In this document: piece after piece, positions 1-10,082 of the stretch | Layout of the letters: the number at the start of each line of letters is the position of its first letter | How positions within the stretch are numbered: position 1 is the stretch's first letter | Made by a program: the position numbers and the translations under genes | Source of the DNA: Planctomycetota bacterium | GTDB taxonomy: Bacteria; Planctomycetota; Planctomycetia; Pirellulales; Pirellulaceae | DNA length: 62,076 nucleotides | Direction: 5' to 3' | NCBI GenBank assembly: GCA_963204965.1 | Contig: CAUJKA010000332.1 | Coordinates: 1-62,076 of the forward strand | Notes under the pieces: model-generated | Seen by the model: the letters and a program-made list of their open reading frames with translations, nothing else | What the model was told of the DNA's origin: nothing | The model's database searches: none

Positions 1-1896
1 CAATTCGCAGGATCGAACGAGTGCCTTATTCGCTTCTGGACTTCCAAGATCAGCTAGACCGGCCAGTGTCCAAATCGCATGCATCGCGCCTGAATTTAGA
101 CCGATGTCATCCATCGAGCTATTCTGTACTAGCGTCAGTAAAGCGTTCAGCGTTGACGCTTCTGTTACTTTGCGTTCGACCAGCAAGCGCTGAGCCGTTC
201 TGCGCCAGAAGAAGTTCTTGTCGCTAAGAGCAGCGACCAAGCGAGCATTTGTGGCCTTATCTAGTGTCAAACTGCGCGAGGGCGTCTTGTTTCCATCTGC
301 GGGCTTGTAGAGCATTCGATAGATTCTTGCGAAACGCTTATCGCGTAGGTCGCTTTCGTACGCTGCGCCCTTACCAGTCTTGAATCCGTTCGGCGTTGGA
401 TTGTGTTGGATAATGTAGCTGTACCAATCCAAGACCCACACATTTCCATCTGGACCAACCTCGCTCATGATTGGCGAGCCCCAATCGTCGATACTAGCCA
501 CGGCGTTAAACGAATTGTTGCTCTTGTATCCCGCGCCGTTCTTCTCAAGCACAAAACCGCCGACTAAGTGCGCGGTTGGTTCGCAGACCAAACCGATGCG
601 ATTCCACCAAGCTTCAGGATAATTTCGAGCAGTGTAGATCGCGTGACCTGCGGCTGCGGTGTAGCCACCATGGTGGTCGACTTGGCGAATCTCATTATCG
701 AGAGCCTTGAAGTTGTTCGTCGGCGAGATGCGCTCGAGCGTCTTAGGAGACCAGCCAGAAACTTGATCGTAGAAACGGTTTGGAATCGGCATGTGTACGC
801 TGGGGCATCCGTTCGCGGTTGAGCCAAAGACGTAGCCCTCTTCGCTGAACCCAAGGCCCCAGGTGTTATTGCTGGTCGCCCGCATGAACTCTAAAGCTTC
901 AACACGAATCGTGTGCTTGTTAAACTCCTTCGAGGGTTCCGTAGCGGCAGCTTTCGTTGAAGCGTCGATGGCAAAGGCTGGAGCAGTATCGTCGGAGGGA
1001 CCATCGATCACTTTGAAGCGGAAGAAGCCTTGGCGGAAACGCATCTGCGGCTTGCCATTAATGATCGGCTCGGAGTTGTTGTAACCTTGCATGGCCCAAA
1101 TCCAATTGTCTGGACCGTATTGAAAATTGCTGACTCCACCGTGAGTATCACCCATGGCCCAACCGGTGATGAGCACTTGCTTGAAGTCGGCAACATCGTC
1201 ACCGTTGGTATCCTTGAGGTAGATTGTGGACTGGCCGTCTTGAACGATGACTCCGCCGCGATAGCAGACCAAGGTAGAGGGAATGCTCAGGTGTTCAGCG
1301 TAGATGGTGAACTTATCAGCTTGACCATCGTTGTTGGTGTCTTCACAAATCTTGATGCGGTCACGACCTTGGCCCTCAGGCTGAAGCTCATTGGGATAGT
1401 CGATCGTTTCGCAAATCCATAGCCGTCCACGCTCGTCCCAATTCATCGCGATGGGTTTGCCTTTCAAGCCTGCGAATGTCACGGCTGGCTGACTCTTCTC
1501 TGGCCAATATTCATTCGACTCCTTCGCCCAAAGTTCAAGCTTGAAGTCCCTTGGCAGTGAATAGGACTTAATCGAAACTTCCGCTGGTACAGGGTTCTGC
1601 ATCAACGTAAGCGGATCGCCTTGAGTTCCCCAGCGCTGACCAGCGGTGTAGTTCGGAATCTTCGCGCCTACATCGATAAAGCTGAACTCCTTTTCATCAA
1701 CGGTTGGGGGCGTCATCTCTGGAACATCAAAGGGTCGGTTGGCCTGCGTTACAGCCTTGTCGTTGTTCGACACCGCTGATGTCAGCTGATTCGACGTTTG
1801 CCCGTTGACGGAGTTGCCCAGAATTAGGGCTAATAACCCTAGAGTCGATGAGACCAAGAAACGAACAGCATTGAATGGAAGTGATTGCGATTTCAT
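1..1896 (-). CDS. PVC-type membrane-bound dehydrogenase-like protein (C-terminus cut by window edge)
   Basis: The frame is open from an ATG at 1896 to the window edge, giving 632 residues with no stop. The first ~35 residues are a signal peptide (hydrophobic stretch around residues 13-28, ending near NGQ), so the protein is exported. The body carries the pattern of the planctomycete/verrucomicrobial PVC-type dehydrogenase family: 'GRLWICETIDYPNE', repeated Ca-loop-like 'DTNNDGQADKF' and 'DTNGDDVADF', 'GDTHGGVSNFQYGPD', and a beta-propeller-like middle. From about residue 570 the sequence turns helical and HEAT-like. Family members normally end in a cytochrome-c CxxCH domain, which would lie outside the window and cannot be confirmed. 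The family is widespread in Planctomycetes, but its substrate is unknown, so no substrate is assigned. Confidence 0.88.
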   Translation of the reverse strand, partial: MKSQSLPFNAVRFLVSSTLGLLALILGNSVNGQTSNQLTSAVSNNDKAVTQANRPFDVPEMTPPTVDEKEFSFIDVGAKIPNYTAGQRWGTQGDPLTLMQNPVPAEVSIKSYSLPRDFKLELWAKESNEYWPEKSQPAVTFAGLKGKPIAMNWDERGRLWICETIDYPNELQPEGQGRDRIKICEDTNNDGQADKFTIYAEHLSIPSTLVCYRGGVIVQDGQSTIYLKDTNGDDVADFKQVLITGWAMGDTHGGVSNFQYGPDNWIWAMQGYNNSEPIINGKPQMRFRQGFFRFKVIDGPSDDTAPAFAIDASTKAAATEPSKEFNKHTIRVEALEFMRATSNNTWGLGFSEEGYVFGSTANGCPSVHMPIPNRFYDQVSGWSPKTLERISPTNNFKALDNEIRQVDHHGGYTAAAGHAIYTARNYPEAWWNRIGLVCEPTAHLVGGFVLEKNGAGYKSNNSFNAVASIDDWGSPIMSEVGPDGNVWVLDWYSYIIQHNPTPNGFKTGKGAAYESDLRDKRFARIYRMLYKPADGNKTPSRSLTLDKATNARLVAALSDKNFFWRRTAQRLLVERKVTEASTLNALLTLVQNSSMDDIGLNSGAMHAIWTLAGLADLGSPEANKALVRSCEL

Positions 1897-2214
1897 AGTG
1901 CCAACTCAGATATTGGGGTACTAACTGCGGAATCAACTGATTGCACGAAAAAACTGATACAGTTGTTGCAGAAGAGTGAAAAGGGTGGGGAGGACTTTGA
2001 GGCAGGTTTTGTAAGTCCAAGTTCACAAGCAATTGTAGCTCAAGTCCCATAATGAGTAAGGCTCTCTACCATAACGCATAGAACAGTCTTGAACTGAAGA
2101 TGAATTGCCTTAGATTTTGCGCAGACGATCGGAGGTTTTTTACGCAGGTTTTAAGCAATTGGTTACGGAATAGCCATGTGAGTCATTTTTGAACTACTAG
2201 ACTGCGATCCCGTA

Positions 2215-3009
2215 TTACGACAACTTCTTCTCATCTGAATCTAGAAACGTTGCGTAGTTGTTCTTGATTGCCTTTAAGCCTTGGAAAAACGCGCCGAGTT
2301 CATTGCTGAAAGCAAACAACTGGCATCCAAGCGACTTACAAAACTGAGCGTGTTCGGGCGATCGAACTAAGATCCCCCAAGACTTGCCCGCTCCCAACGC
2401 CGCACGGCTAATTCGCTCTAGAGCGGACTTGCATTTGTCGTGCATAAACTGTCCGGGAACACCCAGAGCGACACTCAGGTCAGATGGGCCAACAAACAGG
2501 TGATCCATGCCCGAAACTTGTGCTATTTGCTCGACACACTCTAGAGCTTCGACTGTTTCGATCTGGACGCTCAGCCAACGCAGTCGATTTCCCGCTTCAA
2601 CGATCTCGGAAAGCGATTTCGTACCGTAAGAGCCTTCGTAATTGGATGGATTGAGTCCACGCTGACCAAGTGGCGGAAACTTAGCCCAACTAACAATCTG
2701 CTGTACCTCTTCTAGACTGCGAACTTGAGCAGCCATTACGCCGCCAACTCCAGCTTCCATGGGGCGCATTACTGCCGCATAGTTTGTCGGCGCGATTCGA
2801 ACATAGCTATCCAAGCCAACGCTACGACATGCCAACGCCAATTGTTCGATCTCGCGCTGACTTAACGCCGCATGCTCTTCGTCAATCCAAATAGCATGGT
2901 AACCGCCCGACATAGCAACCATCTCGATCAACTTGAACGAGGGGATCGCACCAATCGAAAAGATGTTGACTTCTTTGCCGTCGGCGAGGCGTTGCTTGAT
3001 GGAGTGCAT
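2215..3009 (-). CDS. HpcH/HpaI aldolase family protein
   Basis: 264 residues, class II pyruvate-aldolase (HpaI/GarL-type) TIM barrel. Family landmarks are visible: 'WIDEEH' at residues 41-46 (catalytic-base His region), 'RIAP' near 71 (substrate Arg), 'IETVEALE' (metal-binding Glu) and 'VGPSDLS' (metal-binding Asp). These enzymes cleave or condense 2-keto-3-deoxy acids with pyruvate using a divalent metal in the cytoplasm; the particular sugar acid cannot be read from sequence. I start at the ATG at 3009. The frame extends upstream only to a TTG, and the ATG gives the usual family N-terminus. There is no clear Shine-Dalgarno. It stands alone, on the same strand as its neighbours but with spacers over 100 bp. 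Confidence 0.85.
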   Translation of the reverse strand: MHSIKQRLADGKEVNIFSIGAIPSFKLIEMVAMSGGYHAIWIDEEHAALSQREIEQLALACRSVGLDSYVRIAPTNYAAVMRPMEAGVGGVMAAQVRSLEEVQQIVSWAKFPPLGQRGLNPSNYEGSYGTKSLSEIVEAGNRLRWLSVQIETVEALECVEQIAQVSGMDHLFVGPSDLSVALGVPGQFMHDKCKSALERISRAALGAGKSWGILVRSPEHAQFCKSLGCQLFAFSNELGAFFQGLKAIKNNYATFLDSDEKKLS

Positions 3010-3114
3010 GAAGTAAGGTGGGTTAGTGTTTAGTGGTATCCACAAATTCAGCGACCGGTCATTGCGAACTATGCCGACGATGACTTTGCTGGAGTTTAGT
3101 TGTGAGTCGAAGAC

Positions 3115-6100
3115 CTACTGATCAAATAGACCGGTCGAATCACGTTTGATGGGCACTTCTCGCTGAACTGTAAAGCCGAAGTTCACAATTGGCTCAGGCG
3201 GCGCGGGTTCATCGGTTGCTCTAAAGCGAAAGAACTTCTCGCCAATCATAAGTGCAATCTCGTGGCTCTGTGGTCGCAATTCGATGCTCAGCATCGTTGG
3301 ACGATCCAACTTTGGACCATCAATGGAATAAGCGATCTTGCCTGTTCGCAAATCCAACAGTAAGACGGTCGTTGTAGTCGAGCCTTGATTCAAGCGACTG
3401 GCTACCAAGTAAGGAGCATTGCGAGGCTGAATCTGTGGCACGGCCATATTGAACATGCGACCCGGCTCACTCCACTCCATCTGCTTTGTTTTTTCGTTAA
3501 TGCAATAGATGTAACCGCTTGCAGGAAGATCTGAGGCGTTAAGAAGTTGTCGACCTGGTACGGCAGACGCGTTGCTGAGAATCACCAATCGATCACCGAA
3601 CTGTAACATACTCACCTTCTCAAGCTCAGCATCAACGGGTACATCGAACTTGGATATCTGGCCGGATTCCAAATCCACTAACTGCAGTTGGCCTGTTGGA
3701 ACGACGATCGCTAGTTTGCTCCGTTGAGACTGTGTCACGCGAGCCGTACTTGGAAGAAGCGTGTCGAAGAGTATCTTCTCTTCGAGCGGATTCCAAACTC
3801 GCAATCGAACTTGGGACTCTCCGTTGTCCATATAGTCGACCATCCAATTTTCGTAGGAATACCAACGTTCCCACTTTTGTTTGCTGCGATCTTTGAAGCG
3901 GCTTCCCATCTCCTCGACTAGAAATGTATTCTGACCAATTAGTTTACCGTCTCGAGCATCGATCAGCTCAGTTATTGACTTTGCTGGGTTTACCACGACT
4001 AGAGTATTGCTGTCGCTTGCCCCAGCGAACTCAACATCACTTCCATAACCGTCGCGAGTCCACAACTTGCGACCTGAATACGGGTCCAAGCCAATAACGC
4101 TGCCGCCGTTTTGAACGACCTTAGCTCCCATCATTAGCGGACCGACTTCGACATACGGTCGGTCATCAGTCTTGATGCGGGCGACTCTGGGTATTCCAAG
4201 TAAGCCCGTTGTGGCATCCATGTTGCGAGGTTGCTGGAACTGCTCGCGCGGTGAGGCGTTATCCAAACTGTGACGCCAGAGAATTGCTTGATTGGTATCG
4301 CGTCGATGGTAAAAATCAATGGCAACAATTTCGGAAGTCGTTTCCAATAGTATCAGGCCTCCTCGCACCTCGGCTCGCATGTACGATCCGCCAAGATCAC
4401 TGGTAGCGTGTCTGTAACCCAAATGCGATATAGTCTTGCCATTGATGTCCGTAAAAACCAAGCGATCGGAGTTAGCAATGTTAAATGGCGGTCTGCCAAA
4501 GCGATTGCCAATCATCTCGATGGGTTTGCCGAGTGTGTAGATGCCATCATCCGAATCATCGACTTGTCGCGTCAACAATCCTGCGGGCCACGGCTCATCT
4601 TTGACGTCGCCGAGATACGGGATTCCAACGTCAGACTCGGGGATTTTGGCCATCAGCTCGGTGGCCTTTTGACGGATGTCAGCGTTCGAACTTCCCATCA
4701 GAGTCGTAAGAATCTGTTCAGCATTAGTTTGTTCATTTCTGCGCTGATCAACTCCGCTGTGATCGGTAATCTCGAGTAAAGTTGTCGCCAGATCCAAATT
4801 CTCTTGTTCGGCTGCAGGTAACTGCAGCATATGTCGCAAGACTTGGCGGCGGACGGTAACAACGGTCGACTTAAGCTTGGAGAATGAGTCCACAACCCAG
4901 GTACGCACTTCATCCTTCTGCTGAGGACTGCACTTCTCGTACAGACGGCCAAGTTCTACTGCGAACCATGTGTCTAAATCTACGCCTCGAAGCGGCTCGA
5001 CTTGCATGGGTGCATTGCGAGTCTGTGCGCCCTGAATTAACGCCATACGTCGTTCTGACATGATGTCCCACAGACGCTTGATCGCGCCAACATGATCGCC
5101 TTGATCAATGAGACCTTTAGCAAGAAGCTGAAGATACTTAACTCGATAGGGTGTTTCGGGCTGTACTACAGAATCCAACTGAGCGGCGTATTTCGAAAAG
5201 TACGCAAAATCTTCCTGTAAGCCAACCAACATTGCATCGACAAGATAATCACGAGTCTCGTAGTCCTGGGGATTGATCTCATATGATGTTAGCAGAAGTT
5301 GAAAAGCATCGACGGTCTTCTTATCGGCAAGCAAGAGCTGAGCTTTATGGTTCAAGCCCCAAGTGTCCTTCGGGTTCTTTGCTAGTCGACTCTCAACCGA
5401 CGATTCTAAATGCTTCCGGGTGTAGAAGGCGGTAACATCGGTGGGCCCGACAGAGAACAGGATGTTATCGTGAGCGAAAAGGTTTCCAAGGTTCGTAGAA
5501 ACCGTGCATGAGCTAGCGATCTTACCGGTTTCTAAATTGATCTCGATGATTCGACCGTTTGTCAATGGAAGCAGCATACTACCTTCACGCCAGATGCCGC
5601 GCCCCACTAGCGTTTGACCGTCTGGGAACTGTGTATCCCAACGCGTTCGAACGTTATTCACCATCGCACGAGGATCACCCTGACGAGGCCGTGTGGCCGG
5701 CCGAGTCTCCGTGTTCGATCCCTTTTTCATGTCGTTGGCATGTCGTTGATCCAAGGCAACTTGCAAGTCCAGGGCTTGGACCGATCGTCCGTTGACGAGC
5801 ACAATTGACTTGCCATAGATTCCAGCGACATAACTTGCACCGGCGCGAGGACGACGAATCAACTCTTCGCCAGTCAGAAGATCTAAGCAAAACAGAAACT
5901 CCGACTCAGGTGGAGTCACTACGACAATTCCATTTTCGATTACAAGCGACTCATCAAACCAACGGCTATTCAATGGATCGTATTCAGTACCACCGAAGGC
6001 TCCTCCGCCGAATTGCAAGTTACGAAAGGAGTTGACCATACCGTAGGTCACGCCCCATCTTAGACTCCGCGACATCAGATCCATTGCGACAACGCCGCCA

Positions 6101-7689
6101 CTTCCGGTTGGGCACACAATGATGCCGTCAGCAATACTTGGAGTTAACCCCTGAGACTGACGACCTTGATCGAATTCGATCTGGAGCTGCGTTGCGGAGA
6201 GCTGTTGTCGCCAAAGCAGTTTTCCAGAAGCAGGATCGAGTACGACAAGTTCCGTTTGTCCGTTGATTTCAACCAAGGTGTACAGTTGCCCGCCGTAAGG
6301 CAGCGGCGGGCCGAGGAAGAAAGCTCCGGCCAAAGTCGGCTCGACACTATCCACTCCGCCAAGGCTCCAAATGACGGCGCCTTCTCCAGCGATACTCAAG
6401 GCTTCCAATCGAGTCGTTGATGCGTATCGAGCCCCCATGCCAAGAGCTCGAACCTCTTCCATGTCACTTTGCTTTTGAACGACATAGAAGCAGCGTTGCG
6501 AGTCGCACGTGATTCTGCCGAATGAGTTCGATCCCCAGATCCGATTCTTGAGCTCGGTCGAAAGTTGACTGTCACCCGAGTTCCAGGTGGGCTCCTTGAG
6601 CGGAGCTGCTGACCCGGAGGTGGGCCGTTGCCATTTAAACCGACCTGTGGCAATGTCGATGCCGACTATATTTGAATCGTTGCTTCGGCTGATGACTGTA
6701 TCTCCGACCATACGCAATTCAAATCTCGGCAAAAGCAACCTTCCATTCTTGCGTTCCGTCTCTTCAGCTTCCAAAAGTGCCACGCGTTCAGGACGACTAC
6801 TGTGAATCTCATACGACCAATTAACATTGGGAAGCGGCATGCCAATATCGCTAGTCGCATTCCTGGCGGTGGAACCACCAGTGACTAGCCAAGACTTCAC
6901 TGAGCGATCTAGATTACGCTCGATCGAATCGGCTTCGAGAGCCTTCATGATTGCGTCAATGTTCTCTATCGGAATCTGCTGTCCTCGAATCGTTAGACTC
7001 GAACCGGCAAAATCTTTCGCTGCGCGTTCCAATGTCGCTAGAGCTCGAGATCGATTGCCCGATTGCAGCCAACAGATTGCGGCCGTTTGAGCCAAGTCGA
7101 CTCCAAAACGCTTTCTTGCCATCGGGTAGTTCAACAGCGAGCGAAGAATGGATGCCGCTGTCAATGGCGATCCGGTCGTCATCTTGTATTGCGCCACCAG
7201 AAGCATCGCATCATAACCAGCTTCGGTATGCACAAATCGTCGCGCTACGGTACTGACTTGTTCAATGTCTTGCTTGGCGAGAGCTTGATCGAGCAATTGC
7301 CGAGCTTTAACACCGAACTGAATCTCTAAAGTGCGTCGGCCCTCTTCGGGCAACTGATTCAGCTCCTCGATAGCTCGATTCTTAATACTTTGTATCGATT
7401 CACCCGTGCCTGGCCGGAGGAAAAAGTCTTGGCCGCGAAGATCGGCTTGGATGTCTTCATTATCGTCCTGAAGAATTGCTCCTAACGCATCAACACCATC
7501 GGAGAAACGACCTTCGGCGATGGCGGAACGGCCCTCAGTCAACAATCGTTGTAACGCTCGAGGAGCCAGTAGAAAGATATCTTGAGGCGTTTGTTGACCG
7601 GGTTGGAATTGTTGCGCAGGAAGTTGGGCACCACTCACAGCAACAAGTACTGCAAAGCCCAAGACGCATAACCGAGCATGCGTATTCAT
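3115..7689 (-). CDS. Large secreted PQQ-binding-like beta-propeller protein with TPR segments
   Basis: 1524 residues. The first ~27 residues are a signal peptide ending near 'LPAQQ'. Residues ~40-250 are helical and TPR-like. Residues ~290-690 and ~1090-1500 contain BamB/PQQ-type propeller blades, seen as recurring phrases such as 'GIDIATGRFKWQRP', 'VVLDPASGKLLWRQQL', 'GLDPYSGRKLWTRDG' and 'YCINEKTKQMEWSE'. A second helical/TPR section lies between. The architecture fits a large periplasmic scaffold; no catalytic motif or confirmed PQQ site is visible, so enzymatic activity is not claimed. I chose ATG 7689 over GTG 7695 because AGGA lies 7 bases before the ATG. It follows the HtrA-like gene by 36 bases and is probably co-transcribed with it. 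Confidence 0.85.
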   Translation of the reverse strand: MNTHARLCVLGFAVLVAVSGAQLPAQQFQPGQQTPQDIFLLAPRALQRLLTEGRSAIAEGRFSDGVDALGAILQDDNEDIQADLRGQDFFLRPGTGESIQSIKNRAIEELNQLPEEGRRTLEIQFGVKARQLLDQALAKQDIEQVSTVARRFVHTEAGYDAMLLVAQYKMTTGSPLTAASILRSLLNYPMARKRFGVDLAQTAAICWLQSGNRSRALATLERAAKDFAGSSLTIRGQQIPIENIDAIMKALEADSIERNLDRSVKSWLVTGGSTARNATSDIGMPLPNVNWSYEIHSSRPERVALLEAEETERKNGRLLLPRFELRMVGDTVISRSNDSNIVGIDIATGRFKWQRPTSGSAAPLKEPTWNSGDSQLSTELKNRIWGSNSFGRITCDSQRCFYVVQKQSDMEEVRALGMGARYASTTRLEALSIAGEGAVIWSLGGVDSVEPTLAGAFFLGPPLPYGGQLYTLVEINGQTELVVLDPASGKLLWRQQLSATQLQIEFDQGRQSQGLTPSIADGIIVCPTGSGGVVAMDLMSRSLRWGVTYGMVNSFRNLQFGGGAFGGTEYDPLNSRWFDESLVIENGIVVVTPPESEFLFCLDLLTGEELIRRPRAGASYVAGIYGKSIVLVNGRSVQALDLQVALDQRHANDMKKGSNTETRPATRPRQGDPRAMVNNVRTRWDTQFPDGQTLVGRGIWREGSMLLPLTNGRIIEINLETGKIASSCTVSTNLGNLFAHDNILFSVGPTDVTAFYTRKHLESSVESRLAKNPKDTWGLNHKAQLLLADKKTVDAFQLLLTSYEINPQDYETRDYLVDAMLVGLQEDFAYFSKYAAQLDSVVQPETPYRVKYLQLLAKGLIDQGDHVGAIKRLWDIMSERRMALIQGAQTRNAPMQVEPLRGVDLDTWFAVELGRLYEKCSPQQKDEVRTWVVDSFSKLKSTVVTVRRQVLRHMLQLPAAEQENLDLATTLLEITDHSGVDQRRNEQTNAEQILTTLMGSSNADIRQKATELMAKIPESDVGIPYLGDVKDEPWPAGLLTRQVDDSDDGIYTLGKPIEMIGNRFGRPPFNIANSDRLVFTDINGKTISHLGYRHATSDLGGSYMRAEVRGGLILLETTSEIVAIDFYHRRDTNQAILWRHSLDNASPREQFQQPRNMDATTGLLGIPRVARIKTDDRPYVEVGPLMMGAKVVQNGGSVIGLDPYSGRKLWTRDGYGSDVEFAGASDSNTLVVVNPAKSITELIDARDGKLIGQNTFLVEEMGSRFKDRSKQKWERWYSYENWMVDYMDNGESQVRLRVWNPLEEKILFDTLLPSTARVTQSQRSKLAIVVPTGQLQLVDLESGQISKFDVPVDAELEKVSMLQFGDRLVILSNASAVPGRQLLNASDLPASGYIYCINEKTKQMEWSEPGRMFNMAVPQIQPRNAPYLVASRLNQGSTTTTVLLLDLRTGKIAYSIDGPKLDRPTMLSIELRPQSHEIALMIGEKFFRFRATDEPAPPEPIVNFGFTVQREVPIKRDSTGLFDQ

Positions 7690-7725
7690 AAGCACATCCT
7701 AATTTCGAGAGATCCAATTCAAAGA

Positions 7726-8847
7726 CTACGGCTTTTCCTGCAGCCGGATAGTCAACTCCTGCTTTTGACCCGAGCGATAAAGTACGATCGGCAAAGCTTC
7801 ATCGATGGGTGACTGCAAAACCAATTCAGCGAATTCAACATCCGATGTCACTGCCATTCCCGAAAACGACACGATGATATCGCCCTTCTTAACACCAGCT
7901 AAATCACCTGAACGACCGGCAACAACAGATTCCACCAAGACGCCAGAGAGATTGGGAAGCTCGCTCCCTTTCGCAACTTCGTAAGGTAAGGCCTTCACGC
8001 GAATTCCCGCAAGTGCTCGTCGAACTTTGCCGTAAGTTTGCAACTCCTTCTTGATCCAGATTGCGCGAGAAATGGGAATCGCAAATCCGATTCCTTCAAA
8101 GCCGCCGGAGTTAGAAGAAATGGCCGTATTGATTCCGATCACTTTGCCATCAATGTCCAAAAGTGGTCCACCGGAATTGCCTGGATTGATCGCCGCGTCG
8201 GTTTGCAAGAATTGTCCTGAGACATCTTTCGAAAGTCTTCTGCGGCGGTTAGTGCCGGAGATGATTCCAGCGCTGACGGACGATTCCAAGGTGAAGGGAC
8301 TTCCAATGGCAATGACCCAGTCTCCCACGGCCAACTGCGACGAGTCGCCGATTTCAGCCGCCTTGAGCTCACTCTTCGATTCGATCTTCACCAAGGCTAC
8401 GTCGCTACTTGGGTCAGCCAAAGTCTTATCGGAGAAATACCTACGACCATCGTGCAACCGAACTTCAATCTTGTCGGCGTCTTCGATAACGTGGTGGTTG
8501 GTTAAGATCCAGCCATCATCGCTAATAATGACGCCTGAACCAATCGAGTCGTAGACTTGTGCGTCGGGACCACCGATGATGTCTAGGATCGACGAGTTCT
8601 GACCGCTTTCCTGCTTATGACGACAAAGGATCGTTACCACGCTCGGCAACGTTCGCTCGGCAGATCGCCGAAAGGCCTTCGAAAGCGCGCGAGCGTGATT
8701 CGTGTCATCATCTGCTGATGCGGGAGTTACGATAAGCAGAGCACTCAACATCAACACGCCGAAGTAGATCGCCCTACTTGGCATCCGCCCTGTCGAGACA
8801 CACCAGCAGAGATTCGACTCGTTTGCAGTCTTCATAGGCTGAATCAT
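7726..8847 (-). CDS. HtrA/DegP-like trypsin-type serine protease with PDZ domain
   Basis: 373 residues. A hydrophobic segment at ~28-45 ending in 'ASA' is a signal peptide or anchor, so the protease acts in the periplasm. The catalytic triad is complete: His119 in 'ILTNHHV', Asp149 in 'SSDVALVKI' and Ser225 in 'NPGNSGGPL'. A single PDZ domain covers about 275-370 ('GVLVESVVAGRSGDLAGVKKGDIIVSFSG'). DegP-family proteins degrade or refold damaged envelope proteins. The gene precedes the large PQQ-propeller gene by 36 bases; a shared role in envelope quality control is inferred. Alternative in-frame starts at residues 5 and 22 exist and no start has a convincing ribosome site. A single PDZ makes it DegS-like in layout. 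Confidence 0.92.
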   Translation of the reverse strand: MIQPMKTANESNLCWCVSTGRMPSRAIYFGVLMLSALLIVTPASADDDTNHARALSKAFRRSAERTLPSVVTILCRHKQESGQNSSILDIIGGPDAQVYDSIGSGVIISDDGWILTNHHVIEDADKIEVRLHDGRRYFSDKTLADPSSDVALVKIESKSELKAAEIGDSSQLAVGDWVIAIGSPFTLESSVSAGIISGTNRRRRLSKDVSGQFLQTDAAINPGNSGGPLLDIDGKVIGINTAISSNSGGFEGIGFAIPISRAIWIKKELQTYGKVRRALAGIRVKALPYEVAKGSELPNLSGVLVESVVAGRSGDLAGVKKGDIIVSFSGMAVTSDVEFAELVLQSPIDEALPIVLYRSGQKQELTIRLQEKP

Positions 8848-9221
8848 TCAATCAATGGGACAAAGACATTTGTTAGTCGGAGAATTTTGCACGTTAGCCG
8901 CCTATCCTGAACACGACTCCTGAACACGACAATTTATTGTAGCTAGTAACTCAGTCCTGCGTGAACCTGAGCAGCCCGAGCAAAGGCCTTTTCGCGTCAG
9001 ATTCTGAGACTTTTGGTCGCAAAGCGAGTAATGCGAGCTGTTGCGGGAGGCAACTGTAACTCTGGGTGGCAAGGGTGGCGTTGGGTGGCACGCTCTGAGA
9101 GGCGAGGGACGCGAGTCTCGAAGGGCGTGGCTTAGCAACCGCAAATGAACTGATGAGTACTCAGGCGTACTTAGGACTCAAAGTAGGTGACATTGCTTCA
9201 CTAGTTAAGCATCCAGAGCTT

Positions 9222-9306
9222 TAGTCCAGCCACGAAGTGGCGACACACCGTTAGCCCCGGGTGAGCGCGGCGAGTCCCGCGAGCCAAGTGTAGCCCGGGG
9301 TTTTGG
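9222..9306. repeat. REP-like palindromic spacer element
   Basis: This spacer carries a small inverted repeat around 'CCACGAAGTGG', then a longer imperfect palindrome whose arms are 'TAGCCCCGGG' and 'CCCGGGG', enclosing GC-rich 'GAGCGCGGCGAGTCCCGCGAG'-type sequence. No reading frame spans it. This looks like an intergenic palindromic repeat rather than a gene. The rest of 8848-9759 contains no supportable gene. Confidence 0.45.
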
Positions 9307-9351
9307 ATCGAAGGTTTTGGCGGTGAGGGCTTATGCAATTATGTCAAAAGT

Positions 9352-9391
9352 CTCAATTCGAACCGCAACATCCCTGTTGCCGTGAATTGAG
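9352..9391. repeat. Stem-loop, two-step inverted repeat
   Basis: The outer arms CTCAATTC (9352-9359) and GAATTGAG (9384-9391) are perfect complements. They enclose a second stem, GCAAC (9365-9369) with GTTGC (9376-9380). There is no U-run, so it is not a standard intrinsic terminator. It may be a repeat element or a structured non-coding stretch. Confidence 0.45.
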
Positions 9392-9759
9392 TTCTTCGTT
9401 GCATGGTCCATTACGATAGCGAGTTACGTTGCCGCATGAGAATCGGTCAAACGATGCTTGATTGTTTTGCCGTTTCAGGGCGACCGACTCTATCTCGCAC
9501 GTTCCCAAGGCGGCGCTCCGCTCTGGGCTATTCTGTTGAAGCCTTTCAGACTTTCAGGCCAGACGACATTGCAGCAGGTGTTTACACTCAAACCACCAAT
9601 GTCGAGATTGAGATCTACGGCTGAATGACTTATGATCAAGATATGATTAAGATCTCCGCAGTCGACCTTATGAAACTGCATGCGATTTTGTTCAGATAGC
9701 CTTCGATTCATTCAACATCGATCGTGGAAACCTGGCCCTCCAATTAAGCTGGAACCAAC

Positions 9760-9936
9760 ATGTATGAAGTAGTGCTCGCACTCGTCGCTGGATTGATCGT
9801 CGGAGTACTCTTCTCTGCGATTAAGCTGCCTGTACCCGCGCCTCCAGTACTTTCGGGAGTGGCTGGTATTGTAGGCATCTATTTGGGGAACGTAGTGTAC
9901 CAATGGGCCTTGCAGACCTGGTTTAAAGGGCCATGA
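9760..9936 (+). CDS. XapX domain small membrane protein
   Basis: A 58-residue protein, ATG at 9760 to TGA at 9934-9936, easily missed because of its size. It matches the XapX (DUF1427) pattern: a first hydrophobic helix 'VLALVAGLIVGVLFSAI', then 'KLPVPAPPVLSGVAGIVGIYLG' split across residues ~22-43, with the conserved P-x-PAPP and GIVGIYLG turns. Two membrane helices are expected. The biochemical role of the family is not established. It stands alone between two repeat-bearing spacers, with only a weak GGAA upstream. A family match is likely because both the PAPP turn and the glycine pattern are present. Confidence 0.82.
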   Translation: MYEVVLALVAGLIVGVLFSAIKLPVPAPPVLSGVAGIVGIYLGNVVYQWALQTWFKGP

Positions 9937-9976
9937 TCTGAAGAAGTGGAAATGGGCAGAGTTCGTTTTTCGCTTC

Positions 9977-10031
9977 GGGAACTCTGGCGAGTTCCGCTAC
10001 GAGGAACGGGAATTCTGGCGAGTTCCACTAC
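9977..10031 (+). repeat. Two direct copies of a 24-bp palindromic unit
   Basis: Copies lie at 9977-10000 and 10008-10031 and differ at 2 of 24 positions. Each holds an inverted repeat: GGAACTC-TGGC-GAGTTCC in the first and GAATTC-TGGC-GAGTTC (imperfect) in the second, followed by CTAC. They lie between the XapX gene and the DUF3472 gene. Confidence 0.6.
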
Positions 10032-10082
10032 AGTTGTTAACGAGAACTTTCTCATTACTTACACGTCACGAAATAGGCTTTG

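Noticed and set aside
9403..9624. 73-codon plus-strand frame
   Set aside because: No ribosome site, no recognisable motif, composition unlike the neighbouring genes, and it lies in repeat-rich spacer DNA.
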